A stretch of 64,000 bases of DNA, taken from positions 1,798,001-1,862,000 of the forward strand of contig NZ_CP045725.1 of the NCBI RefSeq assembly GCF_009646095.1, in the 5' to 3' direction. Positions 26,492-35,109 of the stretch are shown piece after piece. The translations under genes and the position numbers were made by a program. Within the stretch, counting starts at the first letter, position 1. Every line of letters begins with the position of its first letter. The stretch is from Raineyella fluvialis. Its GTDB lineage: Bacteria > Actinomycetota > Actinomycetes > Propionibacteriales > Propionibacteriaceae. The notes under the pieces were generated by a model, which made no database searches, was not told the origin of the DNA, and was given only the letters and a program-made list of their open reading frames with translations.

Positions 26492-27973
26492 TCACTTGGA
26501 CAGTTCCTCAGCCGCCCTGACCCGCTCGGCGTCGAAGTCGAGGGCGGCGGCCGTCATCCTCGTGCCGCGCAGCAGGCGATAGGCGACGGCGAGGAACACG
26601 AGCCAGATCGGGGCCGCCAGCAGGGCGATGCGGGAGCTCTCGGACATGCCCAGGACGACGAAGATGAGGGCGAAGAAGACCAACGACACCCACGACATGA
26701 GCCGTCCCGCGGGCATCCTGAAGGTCGACTCAGCGTGGCGGTCGGGGAACTTCCTCAGGTAGACGAGGTAGCTGACCAGGATCAGCCCCCACACCGAGAT
26801 GTAGAGCACCGAGGAGACTCCGGCGACCAGGCTGAACGCGTCCATCACCTTGTCGCTGACCATCACCAGCACGATCGCGGGGGAGATGCACAACGCGGTG
26901 AGGATGAGGGCGTTGCGCGGGATGTGCCGCGACGACAGGAACGAGAAGCGCTGCGCGGCGTTCTTCTCCCGCGCCAGGCCGTACATGATCCGGGAGGTCG
27001 AGAAGACTCCGGAGTTGGCGGAGGACGCCGCCGAGGTGAGCACCACGAAGTTGATCACGTGGACCGCGACGAGGATGCCGATGAAGCCGAACATCTCGAC
27101 GAAGGGGCTGGTGTCGGGGTTGATCAGGTCCCAGGGCTGCACCGCCATGATCACCGCGAGCGCGAGGACGTAGAAGATCAGGACGCGGGCGGGGATCGCG
27201 TTGATCGCCTTGGGCAGGTTCCGCTTCGGGTCGGCGGTCTCGGCGGCGGCGGTGCCGGCCATCTCGATGCCCTGGAACGAGAAGATCGCGATCTGGAACC
27301 CGGCCAGGAAGCCCATCGGGCCGGTCGGGAAGAAGCCCCCACGGTCCCACAGGTGGGTGAAGGACGCCGCGGGTGCGACGGCGACCGGCGGGTGGAACGC
27401 GCTCAGGGCCAGGTAGCCGCCGATGACGACCAGCGCGACGATCGTGACGATCTTGATCATGGCGAACCAGAACTCCAGCTCACCGAAGACCTTGACCGCG
27501 ACCATGTTCAGGCCGGTCAGGAGCAGGACGACCCCGAGGGCGGGGATCCACTTCGGCAGGTCGGGGAACCACAGACCGAGGTAGCCGGTGATGGCGGTGG
27601 TGTCGGCGATGCCGATGACCACCCAGCACATCCAGTACGTCCAGCCCATGTAGAAGCCCGCCCATGGCCCGATCAGGTCGGTGGCGAAGTCGGCGAAGGA
27701 CTTGTAGGCCAGGTTGGACAGCAGCAGCTCGCCCATGGCGCGCATCACGAAGAAGAGGAAGAAGCCGATGACGGCATAGACGAGGAGGATCGAGGGCCCG
27801 GCGAGGTGGATGGTGCGTCCGGAGCCGAGGAAGAGCCCGGTCCCGATGGCGCCGCCGATGGCGATGAGTTGTAGGTGCCGGTTGCTGAGGCCGCGGACAA
27901 GTTGCGGCTCGTCGTGGATCGGTGAGGTACTCGTGGGAGCGTGGGCGGACACCGTGGTCGTGGTGGTGGTCAT
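26492..27973 (-). CDS. APC-family amino acid permease (D-Ser/D-Ala/Gly transporter-like)
   Basis: 493 residues, 12 membrane helices. Helix 1 carries IAIGGAIGTGLFLGSG, the substrate-binding break of APC transporters, and helix 6 has FSFQGIEMAGTAAAE with the family Glu. Overall it is closest to the CycA-type permeases for D-alanine, D-serine, glycine and L-alanine. It lies 73 bases downstream of alanine dehydrogenase and 38 bases upstream of the Lrp/AsnC gene, which supports alanine as substrate. Confidence 0.88.
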   Translation of the reverse strand: MTTTTTTVSAHAPTSTSPIHDEPQLVRGLSNRHLQLIAIGGAIGTGLFLGSGRTIHLAGPSILLVYAVIGFFLFFVMRAMGELLLSNLAYKSFADFATDLIGPWAGFYMGWTYWMCWVVIGIADTTAITGYLGLWFPDLPKWIPALGVVLLLTGLNMVAVKVFGELEFWFAMIKIVTIVALVVIGGYLALSAFHPPVAVAPAASFTHLWDRGGFFPTGPMGFLAGFQIAIFSFQGIEMAGTAAAETADPKRNLPKAINAIPARVLIFYVLALAVIMAVQPWDLINPDTSPFVEMFGFIGILVAVHVINFVVLTSAASSANSGVFSTSRIMYGLAREKNAAQRFSFLSSRHIPRNALILTALCISPAIVLVMVSDKVMDAFSLVAGVSSVLYISVWGLILVSYLVYLRKFPDRHAESTFRMPAGRLMSWVSLVFFALIFVVLGMSESSRIALLAAPIWLVFLAVAYRLLRGTRMTAAALDFDAERVRAAEELSK

Positions 27974-28046
27974 GTCGGGACTCCTTTGTCTCCGAGAGAA
28001 GGCCAGGGCGGGGGTGGGCAGCCCGTGCCCACCCCCGGGTGCCCGT

Positions 28047-29165
28047 TCAGGCGGTGAGGACGTACTGGACGGCGACGGATTCTACGTCGAACGCCTCGGC
28101 CACCGGGCGGCAGGTGAGCAGTCCGGCCGAGGTGTTCAAGCCCTTGGCGAGGGCGTGGTCGTCGAGGCAGGCCTGGCGCCACCCCTTGTCGGCGAGCTGG
28201 ATCGCGTACGGCAGTGTCGCGTTGGCCAGCGCCCAGGTGGAGGTGTTCGGGACCGCGCCGGGCATGTTCGCCACGCAGTAGAACGTGGAGCCGTGCACCT
28301 GGTACGTCGGGTCGTCATGGGTGGTCGGACGCGAGTCCTCGAAGCAGCCGCCCTGGTCGATGGCCACGTCGACGAGCACCGAGCCCGGCTTCATCCGGGA
28401 GACCATCTCGTTCGTCACCAACTTGGGCGTCTTCGCTCCGGGGATGAGCACGGTGCCGATCACCATGTCGGCCGCCAACACCTGTTCGCGGACGGCGAGG
28501 GCAGTCGAGGTGATCCCCTGGACCCGGTTGCCGTAGCGCCAGAACGTCATCCGCAGCTTGTCGAGGTCGGTGTCCAGGACGGTGACGTTGGCGCCCATGC
28601 CGAGAGCCACGTTCGCCGCGTTCTGGCCGGCGACGCCGCCACCCAGCACGACGACCTTGGCGTTCTGTACGCCGCCGACGTCACCCATCAGGACACCGCG
28701 GCCGCCGTACGGCTTCATCAGCGCGTGGGCGCCGACCTGCGGGGCGAGGCATCCTGCCACCTCCGACATGGGGTAGAGCAGGGGGAGCATTCCGCTGGAG
28801 AGCTGCACGGTCTCGTAGGCGATCGCGGTCGTGCCGGCGGCCAGCAGCGCCTCGGTCTGGGGCCGGTCGGCGGCCAGGTGCAAGTAGGTGAAGAGCACCA
28901 TGTCCTCGCGCAGCAGGCCGTACTCCTGGGGGGTGGGCTCCTTGACCTTCATGACCATCTCGCCGGCGGCCCAGGTGGCCTCGGCTCCGTCGATGATGCT
29001 GGCGCCCTGGGCTGCGTAGTCCGCGTCGCTGAAGGACGAGCCGGTGCCCGCACCGGCCTGCACGAACACCTCGTGACCGCGGCGGACGAACTCATGGACG
29101 CCGGCCGGCGTGATCGCGACGCGGTACTCGTTGTTCTTCACCTCGGCGGGAACTGAAATCCTCAT
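28047..29165 (-). CDS. ald: Alanine dehydrogenase
   Basis: 372 residues, the usual family length. It starts [20 protein letters not shown] behind GGAGG on the minus strand. Pyruvate-binding Lys75 (MVMKVKEP) and catalytic His96 (TYLHLAAD) are present, as are the NAD-binding [14 protein letters not shown] and the substrate loop [19 protein letters not shown]. The enzyme interconverts L-alanine and pyruvate plus ammonia with NADH. With the adjacent permease and Lrp-like regulator it forms an alanine uptake and catabolism unit feeding pyruvate. Confidence 0.95.
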   Translation of the reverse strand: MRISVPAEVKNNEYRVAITPAGVHEFVRRGHEVFVQAGAGTGSSFSDADYAAQGASIIDGAEATWAAGEMVMKVKEPTPQEYGLLREDMVLFTYLHLAADRPQTEALLAAGTTAIAYETVQLSSGMLPLLYPMSEVAGCLAPQVGAHALMKPYGGRGVLMGDVGGVQNAKVVVLGGGVAGQNAANVALGMGANVTVLDTDLDKLRMTFWRYGNRVQGITSTALAVREQVLAADMVIGTVLIPGAKTPKLVTNEMVSRMKPGSVLVDVAIDQGGCFEDSRPTTHDDPTYQVHGSTFYCVANMPGAVPNTSTWALANATLPYAIQLADKGWRQACLDDHALAKGLNTSAGLLTCRPVAEAFDVESVAVQYVLTA

Positions 29166-29311
29166 GGTGGGAAGACCTCCGATTCTGTGGTGTCGCGGAC
29201 CCTCCGTGGCACCGATGAAGGTGAGTCTCGAACGGCGAGGAACAGCGGGGCAGGCCTCCGGCCCGATACCGCAGAAGCTTCGATCGGAGGCTCTGGTGGG
29301 CGTACGGAGGG

Positions 29312-29326
29312 CCCCCGGTCCGGGGG
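29312..29326 (-). terminator. Hairpin downstream of the crotonase gene
   Basis: CCCCCG and CGGGGG pair around a three-base loop between the crotonase stop (29380) and the ald start (29165) on the same strand; it would separate the two transcripts. Confidence 0.5.
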
Positions 29327-29379
29327 TTCGATCCGAAGAATCCTCGGTCGGCGGGGTCGGCGCGGTCGCCGGGGTCAGC

Positions 29380-30165
29380 TCACCCCGCCAGGCCGGCCCC
29401 GTTCCAGGTGAAGTGCGATCGGCGGCGTTCGAGGAACGCCGCGACGCCCTCGGCCATGTCCGGGCTCCCGGCCACCTGCGCCATCCACGCATCGACCCGC
29501 TCGTCGGTGAGCGTACGGTCGACCATCCGGTCCACCAGGTCCTTCGTCGCCTGGATCGAGAGCTGGGAACGCTTGGCGATGTCGTCCGCGAGGGCGAGGG
29601 CGCGGTGCAGGACGACGTCGTCGGGGAGGAGTTCGTCGACGAAGCCGATGTGACGGGCGCGTTCGCCACCGATCAGCTCGGCGGTGAAGACCAGGTACTT
29701 GGTGGCGGCCGGCCCGATCAACCGGACCAGCCGTTCCAGCGGGATCGGCGGATACACCAGCCCCAGGTTCGCCGGCGGTACGCCGAAGCGGGAGGAGAGG
29801 CCGGCGATGCGCATGTCGCAGGCGCCCGCCATCAGCACCCCACCCCCGACGCACGAGCCGTTGATCGCCGCGATCGTCGGCTTCGGGCACCGGGCGATGG
29901 CCTCATGGGCGAGGGTGGGTCGATCGTTGTCGAGGATCGTGTCGAGCTCGCTGATGTCGGCCCCGGCACAGAAGTGGCCGGCCGCGCCGGTGAGCACCAC
30001 GACGCGGATGTCGGGGTCGGCAACCACCTGCTCCATCAGGGCGGGCCAGGCGGACCACATCGGCGTCGTCATCGCATTGCGCTTGCGCGGATGGTCGATG
30101 GTGATCAGGGCGGTCGCGCCGCGGATGTCCAGGGTCAGTTCGCCGGTCTCGCTCACGGGGCGCAT
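29380..30165 (-). CDS. Enoyl-CoA hydratase/isomerase (crotonase) family protein
   Basis: 261 residues. The oxyanion-hole segments GHFCAGADI and NGSCVGGGVLMA are clear, as is the RKRNAM motif near the start. However, at the position of the first catalytic glutamate of true hydratases the sequence reads PPANLGLVYPP, with Ala-Asn instead of Glu, and the second Glu position is not evident either. It may therefore be an isomerase, decarboxylase or thioesterase-type crotonase rather than a hydratase. No acyl-CoA partner gene is next to it. GTG 30156 is a possible alternative start. Confidence 0.85.
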   Translation of the reverse strand: MRPVSETGELTLDIRGATALITIDHPRKRNAMTTPMWSAWPALMEQVVADPDIRVVVLTGAAGHFCAGADISELDTILDNDRPTLAHEAIARCPKPTIAAINGSCVGGGVLMAGACDMRIAGLSSRFGVPPANLGLVYPPIPLERLVRLIGPAATKYLVFTAELIGGERARHIGFVDELLPDDVVLHRALALADDIAKRSQLSIQATKDLVDRMVDRTLTDERVDAWMAQVAGSPDMAEGVAAFLERRRSHFTWNGAGLAG

Positions 30166-30240
30166 TCTGCTCCGGCTCGGCGGCGGTGGTGGCCGGTTCG
30201 CGGCCGCCGCGCCGTGGGACGGCACGACCGTACGCGTCGA

Positions 30241-30281
30241 CGTTCCCGCGGGAACGCCGAGTCCACGTTCCCGCGGGAACG
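30241..30281. repeat. Two perfect copies of the 16-base palindrome
   Basis: CGTTCCCGCGGGAACG at 30241-30256 and 30266-30281, 25 bases start to start, filling most of the space between the FGGY kinase stop and the crotonase start. Confidence 0.9.
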
Positions 30282-30301
30282 TCCGGCCGTCGCCCGAACG
30301 C

Positions 30302-31798
30302 CTACCAGCGCTCGGCGATCACCTTGTCGTAGACCTCGGAGAACCGCGCCATCCGCTCCGAGTAGTACGCCGTCCGCCGCGGGTGCGGCTCGGCGATCGG
30401 GCCCATGTCAGGGGGCGTACGTTCCAGGCCGGGCGCCAGCATCTCCAGCGCCAGCAGCGCGGACCCGTGCAATGTCGCCCGCTTGATCGTCACCGGGGCC
30501 ACCGGGCGGCCCATCACGTCCGCGAGAATCTGCAGCAGCTCGTGGCGGTCCTGGGTGACGCGGCCCTGGGCGAGGACCCTGACCGCGCCCGGGGCGTGGG
30601 TGACGAGCTGGACGGCGATCCGCCGATAGGTGAGGCCGATCCCCTCGACCACCCCTCGATAGAGCTGCACCGGGTCGGTCGTGGCGTGGACGCCGGCCAT
30701 CAGGGCGGTCGCGTGGGAGGCCCATCCCGTCGACCGCTCGCCGGTGAAGAACGGCAGCACCAGCGGCGTCTCCTCCGACGGTTCGGCCAGCAGCGCCCGG
30801 CTGAGCAGCGGTTCGGGGGGCAGGGCGAGGGTGTTGGTGGCCCAGCTGATCGCCCGGCCGACGTCGTTGACGGCACCGCCGAGCAGTGACCGGCGCCGAT
30901 CGACCCGGTAGCACCACAGTCCGGTCGGCACCTGCTCGACCGGCCCGGAGACCATCACCCGCAGCGCTCCCGACGTGGCCGCCGAGGCGCCGATCGTACG
31001 GTTGTCGGTCGCTCCGGCCCCGACACTGGCGCCAAGGCCGTCGGCGATCGCGGGGAACCACAGGGCTCCCTTGAGCGCGGGCCACCGGGCGTCGAGGCGG
31101 TTGTCGGCGGCCTCGAGCGGCTGGTCCGGATCCCGCACGGCGGACAGGTGGGAGGCGCTGATGCCGCACAGCGAGAGCATCTCCGCATCCCACTGTCCGG
31201 TCCGGCGATCGAGCAGGCCACTCCACGAGGCGGTCGAGGTGGCGACGGCGGTCCGGCCGAGAAGGTGCAGGTGCAGGTACTCACCGAGCGTCACCCAGCG
31301 GTCCACCGTGTCGAAGGTCCGCGGGTCGCTCGCCGAGAGCCAGCGCAGCCGGGCGGGCAGGTAGGAGGCGTGCAGCCGCACACCGGTCCGTTCGTGGATG
31401 ACGTCCTCGTCGACGATGTGCCGCAGCTCGTCGACCTGGCTGCCGGAGCGGGCGTCGGCGTACGTGTAGCAGGGGGTCAGGGCGAGGCCCTGACGGTCGA
31501 TGCCGATCAGCGAGGAGGCGAAGGAGTCGAGGGCGACACCCTTGATGCGCCCCTTGAGGTCCTTGGTGGCGAGAGCGTCGATGATCTCGATGACTTCGGC
31601 GAGGACCTGGTCGGGGTCGATCGTCGACGTGCCGTCCGCCTGCGACGTGAACGAGTGCGGCACCTTGACCCGTTGACCGGCCGGGCGCCCGTGGGCGTCG
31701 TAGAGGGACCCGCGGCTCGCCGTGGAGCCGATGTCCACCGCCAGGACCAGCGGGTCGACGGCCTTGGCGAGTTCGGTCTGGAAGCTGCTCCTGGCCAT
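30302..31798 (-). CDS. FGGY-family carbohydrate kinase
   Basis: 498 residues. The two-domain ASKHA fold is visible: LVLAVDIGSTASRGSLYD (phosphate 1), a central domain with VALDSFASSLIGID, then GASAATSGALRVMV (phosphate 2) and VRVLAQGRVTQDRHELLQILADVMGR (adenosine). It resembles gluconate/xylulose kinases but no sugar can be assigned; GGAGGCAGG provides the ribosome site. It is not in an evident operon; the next gene upstream is over 5 kb away on its strand apart from unrelated ones, and the palindrome pair follows its stop. Confidence 0.85.
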   Translation of the reverse strand: MARSSFQTELAKAVDPLVLAVDIGSTASRGSLYDAHGRPAGQRVKVPHSFTSQADGTSTIDPDQVLAEVIEIIDALATKDLKGRIKGVALDSFASSLIGIDRQGLALTPCYTYADARSGSQVDELRHIVDEDVIHERTGVRLHASYLPARLRWLSASDPRTFDTVDRWVTLGEYLHLHLLGRTAVATSTASWSGLLDRRTGQWDAEMLSLCGISASHLSAVRDPDQPLEAADNRLDARWPALKGALWFPAIADGLGASVGAGATDNRTIGASAATSGALRVMVSGPVEQVPTGLWCYRVDRRRSLLGGAVNDVGRAISWATNTLALPPEPLLSRALLAEPSEETPLVLPFFTGERSTGWASHATALMAGVHATTDPVQLYRGVVEGIGLTYRRIAVQLVTHAPGAVRVLAQGRVTQDRHELLQILADVMGRPVAPVTIKRATLHGSALLALEMLAPGLERTPPDMGPIAEPHPRRTAYYSERMARFSEVYDKVIAERW

Positions 31799-32012
31799 CC
31801 TGCCTCCGGGGGATCGTGAGACCCGCGATCGGTCGCAGGCCCTGCGGTCATGGTGTCGTGCCGCGCGGACGTCGCGCCGCACGTGGTCGTCGTGTCTGGT
31901 GCGCTTGCGGGCCTCTCCGGGCGCGTCCCAGTGCGCCCGTCCCCCAGCCCGTGCGCTGACAGCCTAGTTCGTCGGTCGCGGAAGATCCGCATGCCCCGCC
32001 GGGATGACACGC
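31799..32012. other. Intergenic region without recognised gene
   Basis: The kinase promoter must lie here on the minus strand. No conserved coding frame, repeat or RNA was seen. A terminator for the CoA-transferase gene follows at 32013. Confidence 0.4.
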
Positions 32013-32052
32013 CACAGGGGCGGGACCCGGTTTCCCGGATCCCGCCCCTGTG
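32013..32052 (-). terminator. Terminator of the CoA-transferase gene
   Basis: CACAGGGGCGGGA (32013-32025) and its exact complement (32040-32052) form a 13-bp stem; the loop contains a further CCGG/CCGG pairing. It lies 57 bases beyond the stop codon. Confidence 0.8.
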
Positions 32053-32108
32053 CAGGAGACCGTACGGCCCTCAGGTCCTGCGATCAGGCCTCAGGCCTGC
32101 TCAGGCTC

Positions 32109-33617
32109 TCAGGCCTTCATGGTGCCGGTGGACAGCATGCGCTGGTGCCACGAGAGCGCCTGGGACAGGTCGTGCGGGGTGTGCTGGCCGTTGGCGACCT
32201 TGACCGCGACGTCGTAGTAGTCCTGCAGCATCGCGCGGTAGTCCGGGTGGGCCACCTTGATCATCTCGGAGACGCGCTGGCGCGGCGACTTGCCGCGCAG
32301 GTCCGCGACGCCGTACTCGGTGATGACGAGGTCGGTGTCGTGCTCGGTGTGGTCGACATGCGACACCATCGGGACGATCGCCGAGATCGCACCACCCTTG
32401 GCGACGGACGGGCTGACGAAGACGGTCAGCGCCGCGTTGCGGGCGAAGTCGCCCGAGCCGCCGATGCCGTTCTGCATCCGCGAACCCATGATGTGGGTGG
32501 AGTTCACGTTGCCGTAGAGGTCGGCCTCGATCATGCCGTTCATGGCGATGACGCCGAGTCGGCGGATGACCTCGGGGTTGTTCGAGACCTCCTGGTTACG
32601 CAGGATGATCTTCTCGCGGTAGAACTTCGCGTTGTCGTTCATCTTCGCCGCGTACTCGGGCGACAGGGAGAACGCGGTGGCGGAGGCGACCTCGAGCTTG
32701 CCGGCGTCGATCAGGTCGACCATGCCGTCCTGGATCACCTCGGTGTAGGAGGTGAGGTTCTCGAACTGGCCGTGCAGCAGGCCGGCGAGGACCGCGTTGG
32801 CGACGTTGCCGACACCGGACTGCATCGCCGGCATCGGGTTGGGCAGGCGGCCGGCCTTCTCCTCGAGGTCGAGGAAGTCCAGCAGGTGGCCGGCGATGGA
32901 CTTGGAGACGTCGTCCAGCGGCTTGAACGGCGAGTTGCGGTCCGGGGTGTCGTTCTCGACGACGGCGATGACCTTGGCCGGGTCGACGGTCAGGTACTTC
33001 GAGCCGGGGCGATCACCGGAGTGGTAGATCGGGATGGCGAAGTCCAGCGGGACCTGCTTGATGCCGCCGAGGATGTCGTGCATGCCCTCGAGGTCCTCGG
33101 ACTGCCAGGAGTTGACCTCGAAGATGACCTTGTCGGCGATGTCGAGCCAGGCCTGGTTGTTGCCGATCGAGGAGGACGGGACCAGCGAGCCATCGGCCTT
33201 GATGGCGGTGAGTTCGATGATGGCCAGGTTCATCCGGCCGTGGAACCCGTTGCGGAACTGCGGCGCGATGTGCGACAGGTGGATGTCGGCGTACTGGATC
33301 TCGCCGGTGTTGATCTTCTTGCGGGTCTCCGGGTCCGACTGGTACGGCGTCCGGAAGTTGACCGCATTGGCGTCCGCCAGCTCGCCGTCCAACTCGGGCG
33401 CGGTCGAGGCGCCGGTGCTCAGGCTGACGCGGAACGGCGTCCCTGCGGCGTGCAGCGCCTTGGCGCGCGCGGCCAGGGCGATCGGCACCGCCTTCGGGTA
33501 CCCCGAGCCGGTGAAGCCGGAGACGCCGATCATGTCTCCGTCGTTGACGAGCGCGGCAGCGTCCTCTGCGCTCATCACCTTGCTCTGGTACGCGGCGTTG
33601 TGGATCCGATTGCCCAT
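32109..33617 (-). CDS. Acetyl-CoA hydrolase/transferase family CoA-transferase (succinyl-CoA:acetate or propionyl-CoA:succinate type)
   Basis: 502 residues, full family length. Key segments include GVSGFTGSGYPKAVP, TGASTAPELDGELA, NPMPAMQSGVGNVANAVLAGL, LTSYTEVIQDGMVDL with the Glu that forms the CoA thioester, and GSRMQNGIGGSGDFARNA. These match the class I CoA-transferases that move CoA between succinate and acetate or propionate. In propionic-acid bacteria this step closes the Wood-Werkman cycle, freeing propionate while activating succinate; that role here is inferred from family and the surrounding fermentation genes. An inverted repeat about 41 bases upstream may control it. Confidence 0.9.
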   Translation of the reverse strand: MGNRIHNAAYQSKVMSAEDAAALVNDGDMIGVSGFTGSGYPKAVPIALAARAKALHAAGTPFRVSLSTGASTAPELDGELADANAVNFRTPYQSDPETRKKINTGEIQYADIHLSHIAPQFRNGFHGRMNLAIIELTAIKADGSLVPSSSIGNNQAWLDIADKVIFEVNSWQSEDLEGMHDILGGIKQVPLDFAIPIYHSGDRPGSKYLTVDPAKVIAVVENDTPDRNSPFKPLDDVSKSIAGHLLDFLDLEEKAGRLPNPMPAMQSGVGNVANAVLAGLLHGQFENLTSYTEVIQDGMVDLIDAGKLEVASATAFSLSPEYAAKMNDNAKFYREKIILRNQEVSNNPEVIRRLGVIAMNGMIEADLYGNVNSTHIMGSRMQNGIGGSGDFARNAALTVFVSPSVAKGGAISAIVPMVSHVDHTEHDTDLVITEYGVADLRGKSPRQRVSEMIKVAHPDYRAMLQDYYDVAVKVANGQHTPHDLSQALSWHQRMLSTGTMKA

Positions 33618-33657
33618 GAATGTCCTCCAAGTCGGGTGCGGCTTTGCAGTCCAAACT

Positions 33658-33669
33658 TACCGGTCGGTA
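33658..33669 (-). promoter_or_regulatory. Possible operator upstream of the CoA-transferase
   Basis: TACCG-GT-CGGTA is a perfect inverted repeat 41-52 bases before the start codon, in an AT-richer stretch where a promoter is expected. It resembles TetR-type operators; the regulator is unknown. Confidence 0.35.
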
Positions 33670-33835
33670 TCCTGCCGGACCGCTTGGGTCGGACCAAACG
33701 GTTGCCGTGTGGCATGCGACACATCGTTCCCCGCCGGGGAACGCATCCTTCGTCGCGTCGCGGGGTCGGTCCTCCGGTGCAGGCGGCACGAGGCGGCCCG
33801 TCGTGCCGAGGGGCGGACCGCGAGGGCCGCTGGTA

Positions 33836-35047
33836 TCAGCCCTCGCGGGCGGTTTGGGCGAGGAAGTCCTGGTGCTGTCCGTGCGCCCGCTTGAGCAGGT
33901 CGCGGTAGTGCTGCTCGTTCTCGATCAGCTCGGACTTGAGGTGGTCGGGGATCTGCGGCATCTTGCTGAGCTTGGCGGCCAGCTGGTTGTTGAGCTTCGT
34001 ACGCTCCGCGACCGCCGCCTCCGGCGGCAGGGCGAGGTACTTCTCGGCCAGGTCCTCGGTGGCCCGGATGATGGCCATGGCCCGGCCGCGGGGGGAGAAC
34101 AGCGACACGGCGACGGTGACCACCAGTACTCCGAGGATGAAGACCAGTGACATCTGCGTGGTGATCTCGATGACGGTCACGTGGTCGCCGTCGTTGATGA
34201 ACGGCAGGCTGTTCTGGTGCAGCGCGTGCAGGATCAGCTTCACCGCGATGAAGCCGAGGATCGCGGCCAGCCCGTACGACAGGTAGATCAGCCGGTCGAG
34301 CAGCCCGTCGATGAGGAAGAAGAGCTGCTTGAGACCCATCAGCGAGAACACCACGGCGGTGAAGACCAGGAAGACCTCCTGGGTCAGGCCGAAGATCGCC
34401 GGGATCGAGTCGAGGGCGAACAGGACGTCGGTCCCGCCGATGGCGACCATCACCAGCAGCATCGGGGTGAGGGCCCGCTTGCCGTCCAGTTCGGTGAACA
34501 GCTTGTTCCCGTCGTACGTGTCGGAGGTGTGGAAGACGCCCCGGACGAGCCGGATGAAGAAGTTCTCGCTCTCCTCCTCGTCGTCGGTGCCGATCGCCTC
34601 CTTCAGCGTCGAGCCGGCGGTGACCAGCAGGATCACCCCGAAGATGTAGAAGACCCAGGAGAAGGCGTTGATCGCGGCGGCGCCGACGAAGATCAGGGCC
34701 GAGCGGAAGATGAGCGACACCACGATGCCGAACAGCAGGACCTCCTGCTGCGACTGCCGCGGCACCTTGAACGAGGCCATGATGATCAGGAAGACGAAGA
34801 GGTTGTCGACGCTGAGCGACAGTTCGGTGATGTAGCCGGCGTAGTACTGGGCGGCGTAGTGGCCGCCCCAGCTGCCCAGCACGAACAGGCCGAAGGCCAG
34901 GGCGATCGATGTGTAGAGCGCCGACCACAGCGCCGACTCCCGGATGCCGGGGGTGTGCGGGCGGCGGGCGTGGAAGAGGAAGTCGAACAGCAACATCCCC
35001 ACCACGAACAGGGTGGTGAGTGTCCAGGTGAGCCCGGAGACCTCCAT
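33836..35047 (-). CDS. TerC-family integral membrane protein (second of two)
   Basis: 403 residues, about nine membrane helices. Both TerC motifs are present: LSVDNLFVFLIIMASF and ALDSIPAIFGLTQEVF, whose Asp residues are thought to bind metal. A central acidic loop (DDEEESENF) and a charged C-terminal coil of about 80 residues follow. TerC proteins (YceF/YkoY/Alx) export manganese or other divalent metals and protect exported metalloenzymes, or confer tellurite resistance. It lies 62 bases downstream of a paralogue with which it shares most of its sequence, including the C-terminal tail, indicating tandem duplication. Confidence 0.9.
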   Translation of the reverse strand: MEVSGLTWTLTTLFVVGMLLFDFLFHARRPHTPGIRESALWSALYTSIALAFGLFVLGSWGGHYAAQYYAGYITELSLSVDNLFVFLIIMASFKVPRQSQQEVLLFGIVVSLIFRSALIFVGAAAINAFSWVFYIFGVILLVTAGSTLKEAIGTDDEEESENFFIRLVRGVFHTSDTYDGNKLFTELDGKRALTPMLLVMVAIGGTDVLFALDSIPAIFGLTQEVFLVFTAVVFSLMGLKQLFFLIDGLLDRLIYLSYGLAAILGFIAVKLILHALHQNSLPFINDGDHVTVIEITTQMSLVFILGVLVVTVAVSLFSPRGRAMAIIRATEDLAEKYLALPPEAAVAERTKLNNQLAAKLSKMPQIPDHLKSELIENEQHYRDLLKRAHGQHQDFLAQTAREG

Positions 35048-35109
35048 GCATCCTCCTTACGTGGACCGCTGTCGGCTGTCGGCGGAACCCTTGGATTCTA
35101 ACAATCCGC

